Assembly (NCBI GenBank): GCA_001769275.1
Contig: MEOQ01000005.1
Coordinates: 62,001 to 126,000, forward strand
Length of the DNA: 64,000 nt
From: Bacteroidetes bacterium GWF2_43_63
GTDB taxonomy: Bacteria > Bacteroidota > Bacteroidia > Bacteroidales > DTU049
Reading direction: 5' to 3'
Positions 17,941-27,600 of the stretch are shown here, one piece after another. The notes under the pieces are model-generated. The model was not told where the DNA came from and searched no databases. It saw only the letters and a program-made list of their open reading frames with translations. Within the stretch, counting starts at the first letter, position 1. Every line of letters starts with the position of its first letter. The position numbers were made by a program, and so were the translations under genes.

Positions 17941-18666
17941 ATGAAAATAAAAGCAATAAGAAAGACTTTAGTGTTTTCTGCTCGCAGAGCTTTATCTGCA
18001 TTCTTGCTCTTATTTATTGGAGTTATTGTTGTGACTTCCTGTCAGATTGAGAAGCGGCAATATATGAAAGGTTTTTTCTTAGGTCAGCGGGCGACAGGTA
18101 AGGTTGTTCAATGCGATAGCAGTCAGTTTGCCGATACTTTTATTGACAATGTAGATACAATGAAGGATGCCGATGTTTGCGCAACTCAACCGGAACTCGT
18201 TTCAGCACCGGATCAAACAAATGATTCTGTTCAGAAAGAACACTTTTCAATGGAAAAGGCGCTTACACAGAGCATATCAAATGTTGACTCAGGATTTCCG
18301 TCTGTATTCAAACGTTTCTTGATCAGAAAAACTTCATTACTGACAGCTATTCCGGCCACTTGTGATACAAAAAAACTGCATCCATTGGCTATTCTTGGAT
18401 TAGGGTTTCTTGGGCTGTCAATTGTTTTATTCTTACTTTACAGTAATTTTTTATGGACAATTTCTAACATACTTGGGTTTTTAAGCATATTGTTTTACAT
18501 ATTAAGCATAGTTTCGCTTTTTATCGCTCGCAGAAAAACCTTGCAAAACAAGGATAACTGGTCTGGGATTGTTATGATAAAGACAGTCTTGACTATTGAG
18601 TTGGTTTTGCTTTGTGTTTTTCTAATTGCATTTGTGGCTGTTTGGTTTCTTGTGATTACAATATAG
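17941..18666 (+). CDS. lipoprotein-like protein with C-terminal membrane helices
   Basis: A 241-residue protein. The N-terminus has a basic start and hydrophobic stretch ending in VVTSC (Cys34), a lipobox-like site, followed by QIEKRQYMKGFFLG; this Cys-x(3)-KRxYxxGF pattern recurs at the N-terminus of small Bacteroidota membrane proteins of unknown function. The middle (60-130) is polar. Residues about 145-240 contain three hydrophobic helices (ILGLGFLGLSIVLFLLYS, a second at about 175-198, and a last at about 215-240), so lipid attachment and membrane insertion would both occur at the inner membrane. Its role is unknown. It is the first full-length cargo gene behind the miniature leader gene at accessory locus 1. 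Confidence 0.65.
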   Translation: MKIKAIRKTLVFSARRALSAFLLLFIGVIVVTSCQIEKRQYMKGFFLGQRATGKVVQCDSSQFADTFIDNVDTMKDADVCATQPELVSAPDQTNDSVQKEHFSMEKALTQSISNVDSGFPSVFKRFLIRKTSLLTAIPATCDTKKLHPLAILGLGFLGLSIVLFLLYSNFLWTISNILGFLSILFYILSIVSLFIARRKTLQNKDNWSGIVMIKTVLTIELVLLCVFLIAFVAVWFLVITI

Positions 18667-18685
18667 GATAATTAAATTCGAAATC

Positions 18686-19129
18686 ATGAAAACGATCTTC
18701 ATTTGTCTTTTAAATATTATCATTTCATATCAGCTGTTTTGCCAAGTGTCATTTAATGACTCGCAGACGAAATATTGGTATTATCGTGACAGATTAAATT
18801 ACTTTGTCATGCCAGGAATTGAACCTGGGCAATCTGTAATCATGACCTGCCGGAATTCGTATAAGGACTATGCTAATAATTATCCGATTTTCAAGGGCAT
18901 TGAGACTGCAAATACGCATAAATTGCAGGGTTATTATATTGGTATGCTCGCTACGGAGTATAAATTACTGAAAGACAACGGTCAAAATGCTGATGCTACC
19001 GCTACCCTACAGGAACTGAATCTGGCACTGGATGCATTAATACGGATGGATAAATGCGAGGATGATATTCCAGTTGCTTTAGTGATTAATCCGCTTAAAT
19101 TGAACAAACCCAACGTTGAACGCGCGTAA
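18686..19129 (+). pseudogene. truncated copy of the 738-residue T9SS protein gene
   Basis: The 147-residue frame matches the N-terminal ~127 residues of the gene at 19668: both have a signal peptide, KYWxYRDRLxYFVxPG, GYYIGxLATEYKLLKDNGQ and ELNLALDALIRMDxCED. After CEDD the copy breaks off into about 20 unrelated residues and a stop, so more than 80 percent of the protein, including the T9SS sorting domain, is missing. The ATG at 18686 and signal peptide (to about FCQ) are intact, so a short secreted product could still be made, but it is best seen as a gene fragment left by duplication and truncation. Confidence 0.75.
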
Positions 19130-19142
19130 AAATTCACAACTA

Positions 19143-19664
19143 ATGAAAACAAAATCAATCAGAAATATTTTTGTGCTTGCGCTTATTCTCACTACTGCTT
19201 TTGGTTGCAGTAAATTTGAGGATGGACCGAAAGTAAGTTTCAGGTCGGTGATGAAAAGAATTTATGGGACATACCGGATTGAATATATCTCAAAAAATGG
19301 AGAGGATCTGACAAATTACTGGAAGTCGTATTACGATCTTAGTTTCAAAATTTATTCTCCGTATTATGAACGACCTGACGATTCTCCATCCTTGGAAGTA
19401 TCTGGTTTTATCGAATGCAATGATTCGTTAATAAGCTATGCTACAGGATATCAGACATTTATTCAAATCGATAAGGATGTATATATTCCAATGAAAAATC
19501 ACATGATTGATACTTCATGGTATCCCGGGCGACACTTTTATCCGTTATTGATGACGCCAGAAGAAGGAAGCGTTAATTTTAAAATAACAAGACTCACGGA
19601 CAATGAAATGTGGCTTTTTCTAGATGATGACCGCGATGTATATGAAATTAAGTTTAAAGAATAG
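19143..19664 (+). CDS. small lipoprotein, lipocalin-like
   Basis: A 173-residue lipoprotein. The ATG at 19143 gives a typical signal (MKTKSIRNIFVLALILTT) ending in the lipobox AFGC (Cys20); the longer frame from 19116 adds only polar residues. The start of the mature protein, CSKFEDGP followed by SFRSVMKRIYGTYRIE and NGEDLT, fits a large Bacteroidota group of small lipocalin-like beta-barrel lipoproteins of unknown function found near secreted T9SS proteins. It ends 3 bases before the 738-residue T9SS gene and is probably cotranscribed with it. Low GC compared with the housekeeping genes. Confidence 0.7.
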   Translation: MKTKSIRNIFVLALILTTAFGCSKFEDGPKVSFRSVMKRIYGTYRIEYISKNGEDLTNYWKSYYDLSFKIYSPYYERPDDSPSLEVSGFIECNDSLISYATGYQTFIQIDKDVYIPMKNHMIDTSWYPGRHFYPLLMTPEEGSVNFKITRLTDNEMWLFLDDDRDVYEIKFKE

Positions 19665-19667
19665 AAT

Positions 19668-21884
19668 ATGAAAAATATTGCTATTTTTTTTATGGTTGTT
19701 GGAAGCACACTAAGTGTGTATTCGCAGGTGTTTAATGATAATGCTGTTAAGTACTGGTTTTACAGAGACAGGTTGAAATACTTTGTTTATCCGGGAACTG
19801 ATGAAGGGAATTCTGTTCTGATGACATCGAGAAATTCTAATGGGCAAGATGATGATATTGCTCAATATAATGGAGCGGAATGGGGGCAGACGCGAAAAAT
19901 CAATGGGTATTATATTGGGCTTCTGGCAACGGAATATAAATTATTGAAAGATAATGGTCAAATTGCTGATGCAAATGTAACGCTTTATGAACTGAATCTG
20001 GCTCTTGATGCACTTATAAGGATGGATAATTGTGAAGACATTGAACCGTGGAATTATCCTTTTGAATTGTATAATGGTTTTTTCATCCGGAATGATGTTC
20101 CTCCAATACTAAGCAGTTCGATGACTGACTATTTTAATCAGGGTTTGATATCTGGGGATTATTCGGACTACGTTGATGAATATGTGAACAGAAGAAGAGG
20201 CTATCCGTTTGCAATTGAATCAAATGTAATTCTATGCTCTAGAAAATATGAGTCTGAAAATAATTATTTTTACCTTAACCATGATAGTCAGACAGATGGA
20301 TTTGAAAACTTAGTTTCAGAATATGCAAACAAAGAGGAGTCATATTGGAATTATTGGAAATCGGACAAATTCATCAGCAATGATGAAATAGTTGGCACAT
20401 TCATGGGGCTTGCTTTGGTAGCAAAATGCGTGGACAATCCCAACATTAAGTATAAGGCAATAGAAATTGCTCAAAAGATTCTAACATTTGCCACAGGAGA
20501 AGTCTACCCATTTCAGATGAGTTACCCTGATATGGATTATATCCTATGGCCAAATGGAGGTAATTCTTTAGGGATTTACTATGCCCTTGGAAAAAGTGTA
20601 GATAAAATGTTTGGTCTTCCAACAGCAACAAATGCTCTTGGTTTTACTGCATATTCTTCAGCTTTGGCAGCCAATGTTGGATCAAATATCGGAAACAATT
20701 TTGACCGCGACATGTATATTAAATTGGTATCAATTTCGGGCGCAACCGGAATGAATTTTAACGCCAGTGCTAGTGCTATCATTACTATTTTAAGTCGCAA
20801 TAATCAGTGGAATGTGATGTATCTGCTTCTGTATGGTTATCTTTTTGACAAAGACATGACCAAAGAGAAATATGGGTATCCGTTTTCGAAATTATTAGAA
20901 CACTTGTCAACAGCTCCTTGCGGGGGGCCTCATAAGTATAAATGGCCAGATGAGGTTCATTATCTTTCAAATGGATGGGCAGTTGAGTATAAATATGACG
21001 CAGATCTGAATTCACAGAATCTAGGCAGTGATAGAACTGGAGTTTTTCCCGGTGTTGACTACATGCTCCTCTACAATCTCGCCTGTCTGGCTTTCCCACA
21101 TGGATTTGATTATGAAGGGCAGCATTATAGTTTTCCTTCCTACGTTAATCAAAACAACAGAAATATTTCTGCGTATTATCCGATGTATTATCCTTTTGGT
21201 GGTGGAATAGAATACGGATCTACGGCCAATCCGGAAGAGATAAAAGCAATAAGCACCATTGAGACGGATATGGTTGTTTCAAATGAAGCATTGTTTCCTT
21301 TAAATGGGCATTATATTCCCGGATACAATGGCGATGTCTCCCTCAAGGCAGGAGAAAGCATAAAACTCACAGACGGCTTCCGCGTAGATGCGGGCGCGCA
21401 TTTTCTGGCGCGGATAGAGAGCTACAGCTGCGGCTGGGTTTCATATAAAAACATGGCGGCGCCTCCCTGGAGTGAGAATTACAGAGGTTGTTACTACGAC
21501 ACATTGATCAGTGTACCCATGGAAAAGCGCGCACCCATTGTGTATTCCGAAGATAGCTATGAGGAAGAGGATTTTGATATGCCGCTGTGGGAAGATTTTT
21601 ACATGTACGATACAACGGCTGCGACAGAGCTTGCGGTGGGTGTGTGGCTCAATCCAAACCCATGCGGCAACAGCGCCACTCTCACGGTTGTTTCGGAAAA
21701 TGAACAGCAGCTCACCATTGAACTGTACGACATGACTGGCGTTAAACGCGAAACCGTTTTCAGCGATATCGCCGACCTCAATCTTGTCCTTGATCTCAAT
21801 CTCAGCTCTTACGCTTCGGGCACCTACATGCTGCGAATCACCGGCAGCGGAGGAGTGAAGGTTTTGAGGTTTGTGAAGGAATAG
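19668..21884 (+). CDS. large T9SS-secreted protein with coathanger-like domain
   Basis: A 738-residue exported protein. Signal peptide to about residue 20 (VYSQ). Residues 21-510 form a domain I do not recognise; it is rich in aromatic residues (KYWFYRDRLKYFVYPG, shown in short; YYIGLLATEYKLL) and in helices, somewhat like an alpha-helical toroid, and its N-terminal ~127 residues are duplicated in the fragment at 18686. Residues about 526-588 match the 3-coathanger stack domain (LKAGESIKLTDGFRVDAGAH). Residues about 655-738 are a T9SS sorting domain (LNPNPCGNSATL, then YASGTYMLRI and VLRFVKE). Base composition changes inside the gene: the first ~1650 bases are AT-rich, the last ~550 clearly richer in GC, suggesting a mosaic origin. 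Confidence 0.78.
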   Translation: MKNIAIFFMVVGSTLSVYSQVFNDNAVKYWFYRDRLKYFVYPGTDEGNSVLMTSRNSNGQDDDIAQYNGAEWGQTRKINGYYIGLLATEYKLLKDNGQIADANVTLYELNLALDALIRMDNCEDIEPWNYPFELYNGFFIRNDVPPILSSSMTDYFNQGLISGDYSDYVDEYVNRRRGYPFAIESNVILCSRKYESENNYFYLNHDSQTDGFENLVSEYANKEESYWNYWKSDKFISNDEIVGTFMGLALVAKCVDNPNIKYKAIEIAQKILTFATGEVYPFQMSYPDMDYILWPNGGNSLGIYYALGKSVDKMFGLPTATNALGFTAYSSALAANVGSNIGNNFDRDMYIKLVSISGATGMNFNASASAIITILSRNNQWNVMYLLLYGYLFDKDMTKEKYGYPFSKLLEHLSTAPCGGPHKYKWPDEVHYLSNGWAVEYKYDADLNSQNLGSDRTGVFPGVDYMLLYNLACLAFPHGFDYEGQHYSFPSYVNQNNRNISAYYPMYYPFGGGIEYGSTANPEEIKAISTIETDMVVSNEALFPLNGHYIPGYNGDVSLKAGESIKLTDGFRVDAGAHFLARIESYSCGWVSYKNMAAPPWSENYRGCYYDTLISVPMEKRAPIVYSEDSYEEEDFDMPLWEDFYMYDTTAATELAVGVWLNPNPCGNSATLTVVSENEQQLTIELYDMTGVKRETVFSDIADLNLVLDLNLSSYASGTYMLRITGSGGVKVLRFVKE

Positions 21885-21983
21885 CATGAGGTCCCGCCTT
21901 TGTCGGGATAAACTCCGGGCATGCGGCACAATGCGCAACGCTCACTCCTTATTCCTAACGACTTTTGACTATTGCCTCACCAC

Positions 21984-23069
21984 TCAGTAAACATTGACCG
22001 ATCCGCCGCTCACATTCAGATTGACAAACGATGTTGCATTTTCAACAACATTGCCTGTGCGGTACTGCTGCGTTTTTTCATCAATGGTTTCAGTTTTCAG
22101 ATTCAGCCGTGCCGGCAGAATGGCCCGTGTTTTTTTCTGATCGCAATTGAACTGCGAAACAATACCTGGAGGCAGAGCAATACTCACATCGCTGCTTCCG
22201 GCAATCAGGTTGATGCTGTGAAATCCGCTGTCAACGGCCGAAAGCGTGAGGTTGCCATAAAAGGTTTTCATGTTGCAGTCTTTCAGCAGCTGGTTGATGG
22301 TGAAATTGCTGAAACTGCCTGAGCCGCTGATTTGTGTTGCGTTACCGATAAACCATTTGTCGCGGCGCGAATCCACCGTTATTGTTCCGGCTTTCTGAAT
22401 GGTGAATTGCGAACCGCGTGAATCGAACCAGGCCGAAGACACGCTTTCAATCTGCATTTCATTCATGTCCGCCTTTATAGTTGCATCGGTCAGTGCAAGA
22501 ATCTGTGATTTTCCGCCGTTGAATGTGAGTGTTGTTTTACCGCTCAGAATGCCGGCTGTGAAGTTTCCTCCCGTAAGATCGATATTCAGAATTCCGGAAT
22601 GATCCTGCATGATAATGTTTCCGTAGGTGTTGTTGATTTTTAAAGAAACGCCAACAGGAACTGCTACAACATAATCAATCCTTACCATTTTTTTACTATT
22701 GAAAACAGCGCCGGCAATCATTTTCCAGTCGGTTTTGAAATCATTGCGACTGCCATTGAATTCTGTTGCAGCATAAATGTAATATCCTGAAGACCCCATT
22801 CTCAGATTGATTTGAGCAAGCTGGTCTTCTGCTTCAATGATATCTTTATCAGTAACTTCTACTATCACATCAAATACAACCGAATCGTTTTGTGATGGAA
22901 TAATTGTTACGTTTCCATATTTATTATCGATTGTAATTTGAGAATTTGCAGCAGCAGAATAACTGCCGTGATAAGTTTTATTTGCGACAAAATATTGTGC
23001 ATAGGCCGCTCCTGAAGCCAGTATCCACAATGCAATAAAAAACAGTTTTGCTTTCATACACTCATTCAT
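21984..23069 (-). CDS. secreted DUF4097-like beta-solenoid protein
   Basis: A 361-residue exported protein. After a signal peptide (MKAKLFFIALWILASGAAYAQ region) it consists of many short repeats of the type ITIDNKYGNVTI, LKINNTYGNIIM and LTLSAVDSGFHSINLIAGSSD (in part), typical of DUF4097/DUF4098 putative adhesins that form a beta-solenoid. It is the third gene of an operon with an ECF sigma factor and its membrane partner; its ATG at 23069 overlaps the preceding stop by 8 bases, and an alternative ATG exists at 23057. It may be the periplasmic output or sensor of that sigma system; this is inference from gene order. Confidence 0.8.
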   Translation of the reverse strand: MNECMKAKLFFIALWILASGAAYAQYFVANKTYHGSYSAAANSQITIDNKYGNVTIIPSQNDSVVFDVIVEVTDKDIIEAEDQLAQINLRMGSSGYYIYAATEFNGSRNDFKTDWKMIAGAVFNSKKMVRIDYVVAVPVGVSLKINNTYGNIIMQDHSGILNIDLTGGNFTAGILSGKTTLTFNGGKSQILALTDATIKADMNEMQIESVSSAWFDSRGSQFTIQKAGTITVDSRRDKWFIGNATQISGSGSFSNFTINQLLKDCNMKTFYGNLTLSAVDSGFHSINLIAGSSDVSIALPPGIVSQFNCDQKKTRAILPARLNLKTETIDEKTQQYRTGNVVENATSFVNLNVSGGSVNVY

Positions 23070-23697
23070 TTATCTGTGCATATTCCTCGTTCACCTGTTC
23101 AAGCATCATGTCGAGAATGTCAATACTCTGTCTGTAATTCTGAACAAGTTGTTCCATTACCATCCCTACGTTCATGCCATTTCCGAGTTCACGTCGTGTT
23201 TGTGCGTTGAGGGTGTCAATCATGGCAAGCTCTTCCTGTACCTGGCTCATAACGTTTTCATCTTCCAGCGAAACTGATTGCAGTTTGGCCTTGCGTTTTG
23301 CAATTTCAGAATCATAGTATCGGGTAATTTCGGCGTAAATATTATCGTCCGGCGTATTTACAACGCTATTGTTCGACGCAATGGCCGATGGATTAACCAG
23401 GACAGGAACAAATACGGTATCGGTTTGCGGTTTTCTTTGAAGTTCCGGTTTTAATTTATCGAGCGACAGAATTTTTTCAGCATCCAATGTCCGGGGCTTC
23501 AATACAAGGGTTGCGACGATCCAGACGATCAAACACGCAGCCGCAATCGATGCCGCGTAAGTGAGCGGTCGCATTCTGACCACACGCGCAGGAGCAGGGA
23601 CACTGCTTTCGATGCGGTCCCACAGCGCAGGCGAGGGATCTTCGTCATCGAACCGCGGCCGGTTTTGCGAAATGAATTTTTCAAGATTATCTTTCAT
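23062..23697 (-). CDS. membrane-bound probable anti-sigma factor
   Basis: A 211-residue protein with one transmembrane helix (about residues 46-66, YAASIAAACLIVWIVATLVL). The cytoplasmic N-terminus (about 45 residues) contains DEDPSPALWDRIESSVP, a segment common in membrane partners of Bacteroidota ECF sigma factors. The periplasmic part has a long, mostly helical region (120-211) likely to be a coiled coil. There is no clear zinc-binding anti-sigma motif. It overlaps the sigma factor gene by 11 bases and the downstream beta-solenoid gene by 8, so the three are translationally linked. Role as an anti-sigma factor is inferred from position and topology. Confidence 0.75.
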   Translation of the reverse strand: MKDNLEKFISQNRPRFDDEDPSPALWDRIESSVPAPARVVRMRPLTYAASIAAACLIVWIVATLVLKPRTLDAEKILSLDKLKPELQRKPQTDTVFVPVLVNPSAIASNNSVVNTPDDNIYAEITRYYDSEIAKRKAKLQSVSLEDENVMSQVQEELAMIDTLNAQTRRELGNGMNVGMVMEQLVQNYRQSIDILDMMLEQVNEEYAQINE

Positions 23698-24262
23698 TGT
23701 GTAAGGGGGATTGCGTAAGTATTTCTTTCAGTTTCTGTTTCGCTCTCATATACTGAGTCTTCGAGGTCGATTCCGATATCTTCAAAATTTGTCCAATCTC
23801 TTCATGATCATAGCCCTCGAATAAGTAGAGCGTAAGCACCGTGCGGCTTCCCGAAGGCAGCAATTGAACGGCTTCTTTAATGCGTTTCACTTCCCGGGCC
23901 ATTTCTTCTTCGTTGAAATCCGGCTCCTGATCGGGCTGATCGAAGCGCTCCATGTCGTCGAGAAATTCAAACCCGGCACTTTTCGAATTCAGATAGTCGT
24001 AACATTTAAACACCACTATTCTTTTGAGCCAGGCTCCGAAAGTGCTTTCATTCCTGAATTTATTCAGTGTGCTGAATGCATCGGTGAATGCTTCCTGAAG
24101 AATGTCTTCTGCTATGTGGGCCAGTCCTGTCATACGTAATGCAACATTGTACATGCTTTTTGAATACAAGCGGTACACTTCGCGAAAAGCATTCCGCTCT
24201 CCACGCCGGCACTGTTCAATGAGTTCTCTGTGCTGATCGGTAAATTCCACGCTGTTATTCAA
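23687..24262 (-). CDS. ECF RNA polymerase sigma factor
   Basis: A 191-residue sigma-70 family factor of the ECF group. Region 2 covers about residues 25-90 (YRLYSKSMYNVALRM, DILQEAFTDAF, FGAWLKRIVVFKCYD) and region 4 about 125-180 (LPSGSRTVLTLYLFEGYDH, then HEEIGQILKISESTSKTQY). No ATG precedes residue 37; translation must begin at TTG 24262 or GTG 24250, and the latter gives a 187-residue form starting MEFTDQHREL. It heads the operon with the membrane partner and the beta-solenoid protein. The intergenic region upstream carries the MITE-like element A. Confidence 0.9.
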   Translation of the reverse strand: MNNSVEFTDQHRELIEQCRRGERNAFREVYRLYSKSMYNVALRMTGLAHIAEDILQEAFTDAFSTLNKFRNESTFGAWLKRIVVFKCYDYLNSKSAGFEFLDDMERFDQPDQEPDFNEEEMAREVKRIKEAVQLLPSGSRTVLTLYLFEGYDHEEIGQILKISESTSKTQYMRAKQKLKEILTQSPLHNER

Positions 24263-24358
24263 AATTCTGTACTAAAGTAGAACGAGATTCCAAAAGGTTG
24301 CAAAAAGCTTGGAAAGTTATAAAAAATTTTCCCGATTTTGGTGATTTATAAATCTTAC

Positions 24359-24576
24359 GAGTCTGTCTAAAAATGATGTTGGAAGCAAAAACAACATTCC
24401 ACCGTCCGAAAGCGACGTAGGCGCTGAAGGACATGGAACCGTTGTTTTTGTTGTTGTTACGACGGTTCCATGTTCCGGCCTGTTTAGAAAACCCTCGAAG
24501 AGTTCCGAACTCTTCGAGGGTTAAGTGTGGCCGGAACGGTGGAATGTCGTAACAGTGAACTGTTTTTGACAGTCTC
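24359..24576 (+). mobile_element. MITE-like structured element, copy A
   Basis: A 218-base element with terminal inverted repeats GAGTCTGTCTAAAAA (left) and the complement of GAGACTGTCAAAAACAG (right). A second copy lies in inverse orientation at 56847-57066, about 85-90 percent alike by eye over its whole length. The interior is fully palindromic: AACATTCCACCGT pairs with ACGGTGGAATGT, ACATGGAACCGT with ACGGTTCCATGT, GTTCCGGCC with GGCCGGAAC, and a perfect central hairpin has 15-base arms AACCCTCGAAGAGTT (24490-24504) and AACTCTTCGAGGGTT (24508-24522). No ORF or transposase. It is most like a non-autonomous transposable element, moved by a transposase elsewhere; a clear target-site duplication was not found. 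Confidence 0.82.
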
Positions 24577-24626
24577 TTAATCTTTTGCGGTGATATTCAA
24601 AGTATTGTGATAGACTGCATTTAACA

Positions 24627-24658
24627 TTTGCACATCTCCGTTTTTTCCCTTAGGTTTG
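24627..24658 (+). promoter_or_regulatory. purL promoter
   Basis: TTTG (24627-24630), a 20-base spacer and TAGGTTTG (24651-24658), a full match to TAnnTTTG. The purL ATG follows 19 bases later. The promoter lies 50 bases beyond the end of the MITE-like element, so the element is outside it. Confidence 0.7.
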
Positions 24659-24677
24659 CAAAATAATCCCGGGAAGA

Positions 24678-27600
24678 ATGTTAACATTTTTTAAGCAGGA
24701 AAGCGAAGGGCTCATTTTTGTAGTGCAGAGCCGCAGTAAGTTGGGGGACAAAGATGTGGAAAAATTCAGGTGGCTGTTTGGTAGCTGCTCTGAAATAACT
24801 ACGGAAGGAATTAAAGGTAAATTTATTGGACCACGCCGCGAAATGGTAACTCCATGGAGCACCAATGCCGTTGAAATTACAGTCAACATGGGACTGGCAG
24901 GCATTGAGCGCATCGAGATGTTCCGTCCCAAATCCGGCAAGATGGACCCCATGCTGGAAATGGAATACAGTGGTCTGACTCCGGAAATGTTCAATCAGGA
25001 GCGTCAGCCGGAACCGATAAAATTTATTGACCACATCGAAGAGTATAATGAACAGCAAGGTCTGGCCTTGAATTTCGAAGAAGTCCGGTTTTTAAAATAC
25101 ATTAGTAAGAAAATTGGCCGGAAGCTCACTGACAGCGAAATTTTTGGGTTCTCTCAAGTGAATTCCGAGCATTGCCGTCACAAAATTTTCAACGGACAGT
25201 TTATTATTGACGGCAGAGAAATGGAAATGTCGCTGTTTCAATGGATAAAGTTGACCACCAAGGAGCATCCGAACGATGTGATTTCGGCATACAAAGACAA
25301 TGTGGCATTTATCGACGGGCCGGAAATTGAACTTTTTTGCCCGCAGCACGATGATGTTCCTTCCGAATTTACAACGCGCAAAGTAGAATCTGTTATTTCG
25401 CTTAAAGCAGAAACACATAACTTTCCAACCACCGTAGAACCATTCTTTGGCGCCTCGACCGGAAGCGGTGGTGAAATCCGCGATCGTATGGCAGGGGGAA
25501 AAGGCTGTATGCCACTGGTTGGCACCGCAGTCTATATGACTTCGAAGCCTCAACTCGAGGAGACCGTTGCCGATGCTGATGGAAAAATTCCGGAGCGTCG
25601 CAAATTTTTATATCAGACACCTGAAGAAATTTTAATAAAGGCATCCAATGGCGCTTCCGATTTCGGAAACAAATTTGGCCAGCCGCTGATTGTTGGTAGT
25701 CTTTTTACTTTCGAACATTACGAAGGCAAGACACTTACCGCTTTTGACAAGGTTATTATGATGGCTGGCGGGGTTGGTTACGGAGTAAAATCACAGGCCA
25801 TCAAAGGAAAACCGGCACCAGGAAATCTCATCGTTTTGATGGGTGGCGATAACTACCGCATTGGCATGGGTGGTGGTGCTGTGTCATCGGTCGAAACCGG
25901 AAAATACACGAATTCGATTGAACTAAACGCTGTTCAGCGGGCCAATCCCGAGATGCAGAAACGTGTTTACAACGTTGTGCGTGCTTTGGCTGAATCGAGC
26001 GACAATCCAATTGTCTCCATTCATGATCATGGTGCTGGTGGACATCTCAATTGTTTAAGCGAACTTGTCGAAGATACCGGCGGCACAATTTTTCTCGATA
26101 AACTTCCAAAAGGTGACCCGACCCTGTCAGATCTTGAAATTATCGGCAACGAGTCGCAGGAACGCATGGGAATGGTTGTGCGTGAAAAATCGCTTCCGCT
26201 GATCGAAAAAATCGCTGCACGTGAGCGCGCACCATTGTATGTTGTCGGCGAGGTGAAAGGCAATCACAAACTCACTTTTGAAGGCGAAGACGGTCGCAAG
26301 CCTTTCAATCTGAAACTCCAATATTTACTTGGCTGCACACCAAAGACGGTGATCGAAGATCGACATATTGAACAGGAATATAATGAGCCAACTTATGAGT
26401 TGCGCGATTTCAATATTTTTCTGAATAATGTATTAAGCACTGAAGCCGTAGCTTGCAAGGATTGGCTGACCAACAAAGTTGATCGCTCCGTAACCGGCAA
26501 AGTCGCACTGCAGCAGTGTTGTGGCGAAGTTCAATTGCCACTCAACAATCTTGGAATTGCAGCTTTGGACTACAGTAGCAAATTTGGGATTGCATCTTCT
26601 ATTGGTCACGCACCAGTGGCTGGGTTGATCGATGCCGGTGCAGGTGCCCGGCTGAGTGTTGCCGAATCTCTTACCAATATTGTCTGGACACCGTTAAAAA
26701 ATGGGTTGCATGGCGTTTCGCTCAGTGCAAATTGGATGTGGCCTTGTAAAAATCCGGGCGAAGATGCACGGCTTTATGATGCCGTCAGTGCATTGAGCAA
26801 CTTCTGTATCGCCCTTGGAATCAATGTTCCGACAGGAAAAGATTCTTTGTCAATGACGCAGAAATACCCAGATGGTTCCATGGTAAAATCTCCCGGAACC
26901 GTTATTGTGTCGGCAACTGCGCAGAGTACTGATTTCACAAAAACGGTGAAACCGGTGTTGACAACAGAGATTGATTCAACATTAATTTATATCGATTTCA
27001 CCAAAGGCCCGTTTGCTCTGGGTGGCAGTATCTTTTATCAGACAATGAATGCGGTTGGGCAGAACGCTCCTGATGTGCCCGATCCCGAATATTTTTCAAA
27101 TACTTTCAATGCAATTCAGACATTGATTTTGAAAAATAAAATTCTTTCAGGCCACGATATCAGCGCCGGAGGAATGATTACTTCATTGCTCGAAATGTGC
27201 TTTGCAAACCCGCATGTGGGGCTCGATATCAACATTAGCACCATTAAAGAAACTGATATTTCAGCCATTCTGTTTTCTGAAAAACCGGGTGTATTGATTC
27301 AGGTAAAAGACACAAAATTTGTTGTCGATTTTCTTTACAGTAAAAATGTTTCATTCTTCCCGATTGGCCGTGTGATCAGCGAGCGAGTACTAAAAATCAT
27401 CAAGAATGTTCAGTACGAATATTTCGATATTGACAAATTGCGTGATGTTTGGTTTAGGAAATCATACCTGTTTGATCGTTTACAAACAAAGCCAGGTATG
27501 GCTGAGAACCGATTTAAAAACTATCATAAGCAGCCGCTGAAATATGAGTTTCCTCCATTCTTCAATGGCAGTTTGCCTGAAGTGAAGAAAAGAAATGTAA

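Larger units (their letters stand above)
24263..24677. other. divergent intergenic region
   Basis: The 415 bases between the sigma factor (minus) and purL (plus) hold the structured MITE-like element A (24359-24576) and the purL promoter (24627-24658). No further gene is seen. Confidence 0.7.

Noticed and set aside
24681-26321. Several minus-strand frames of 60-153 codons opposite purL
   Set aside because: All are antisense to a full-length, highly conserved purL and show no protein-like composition.
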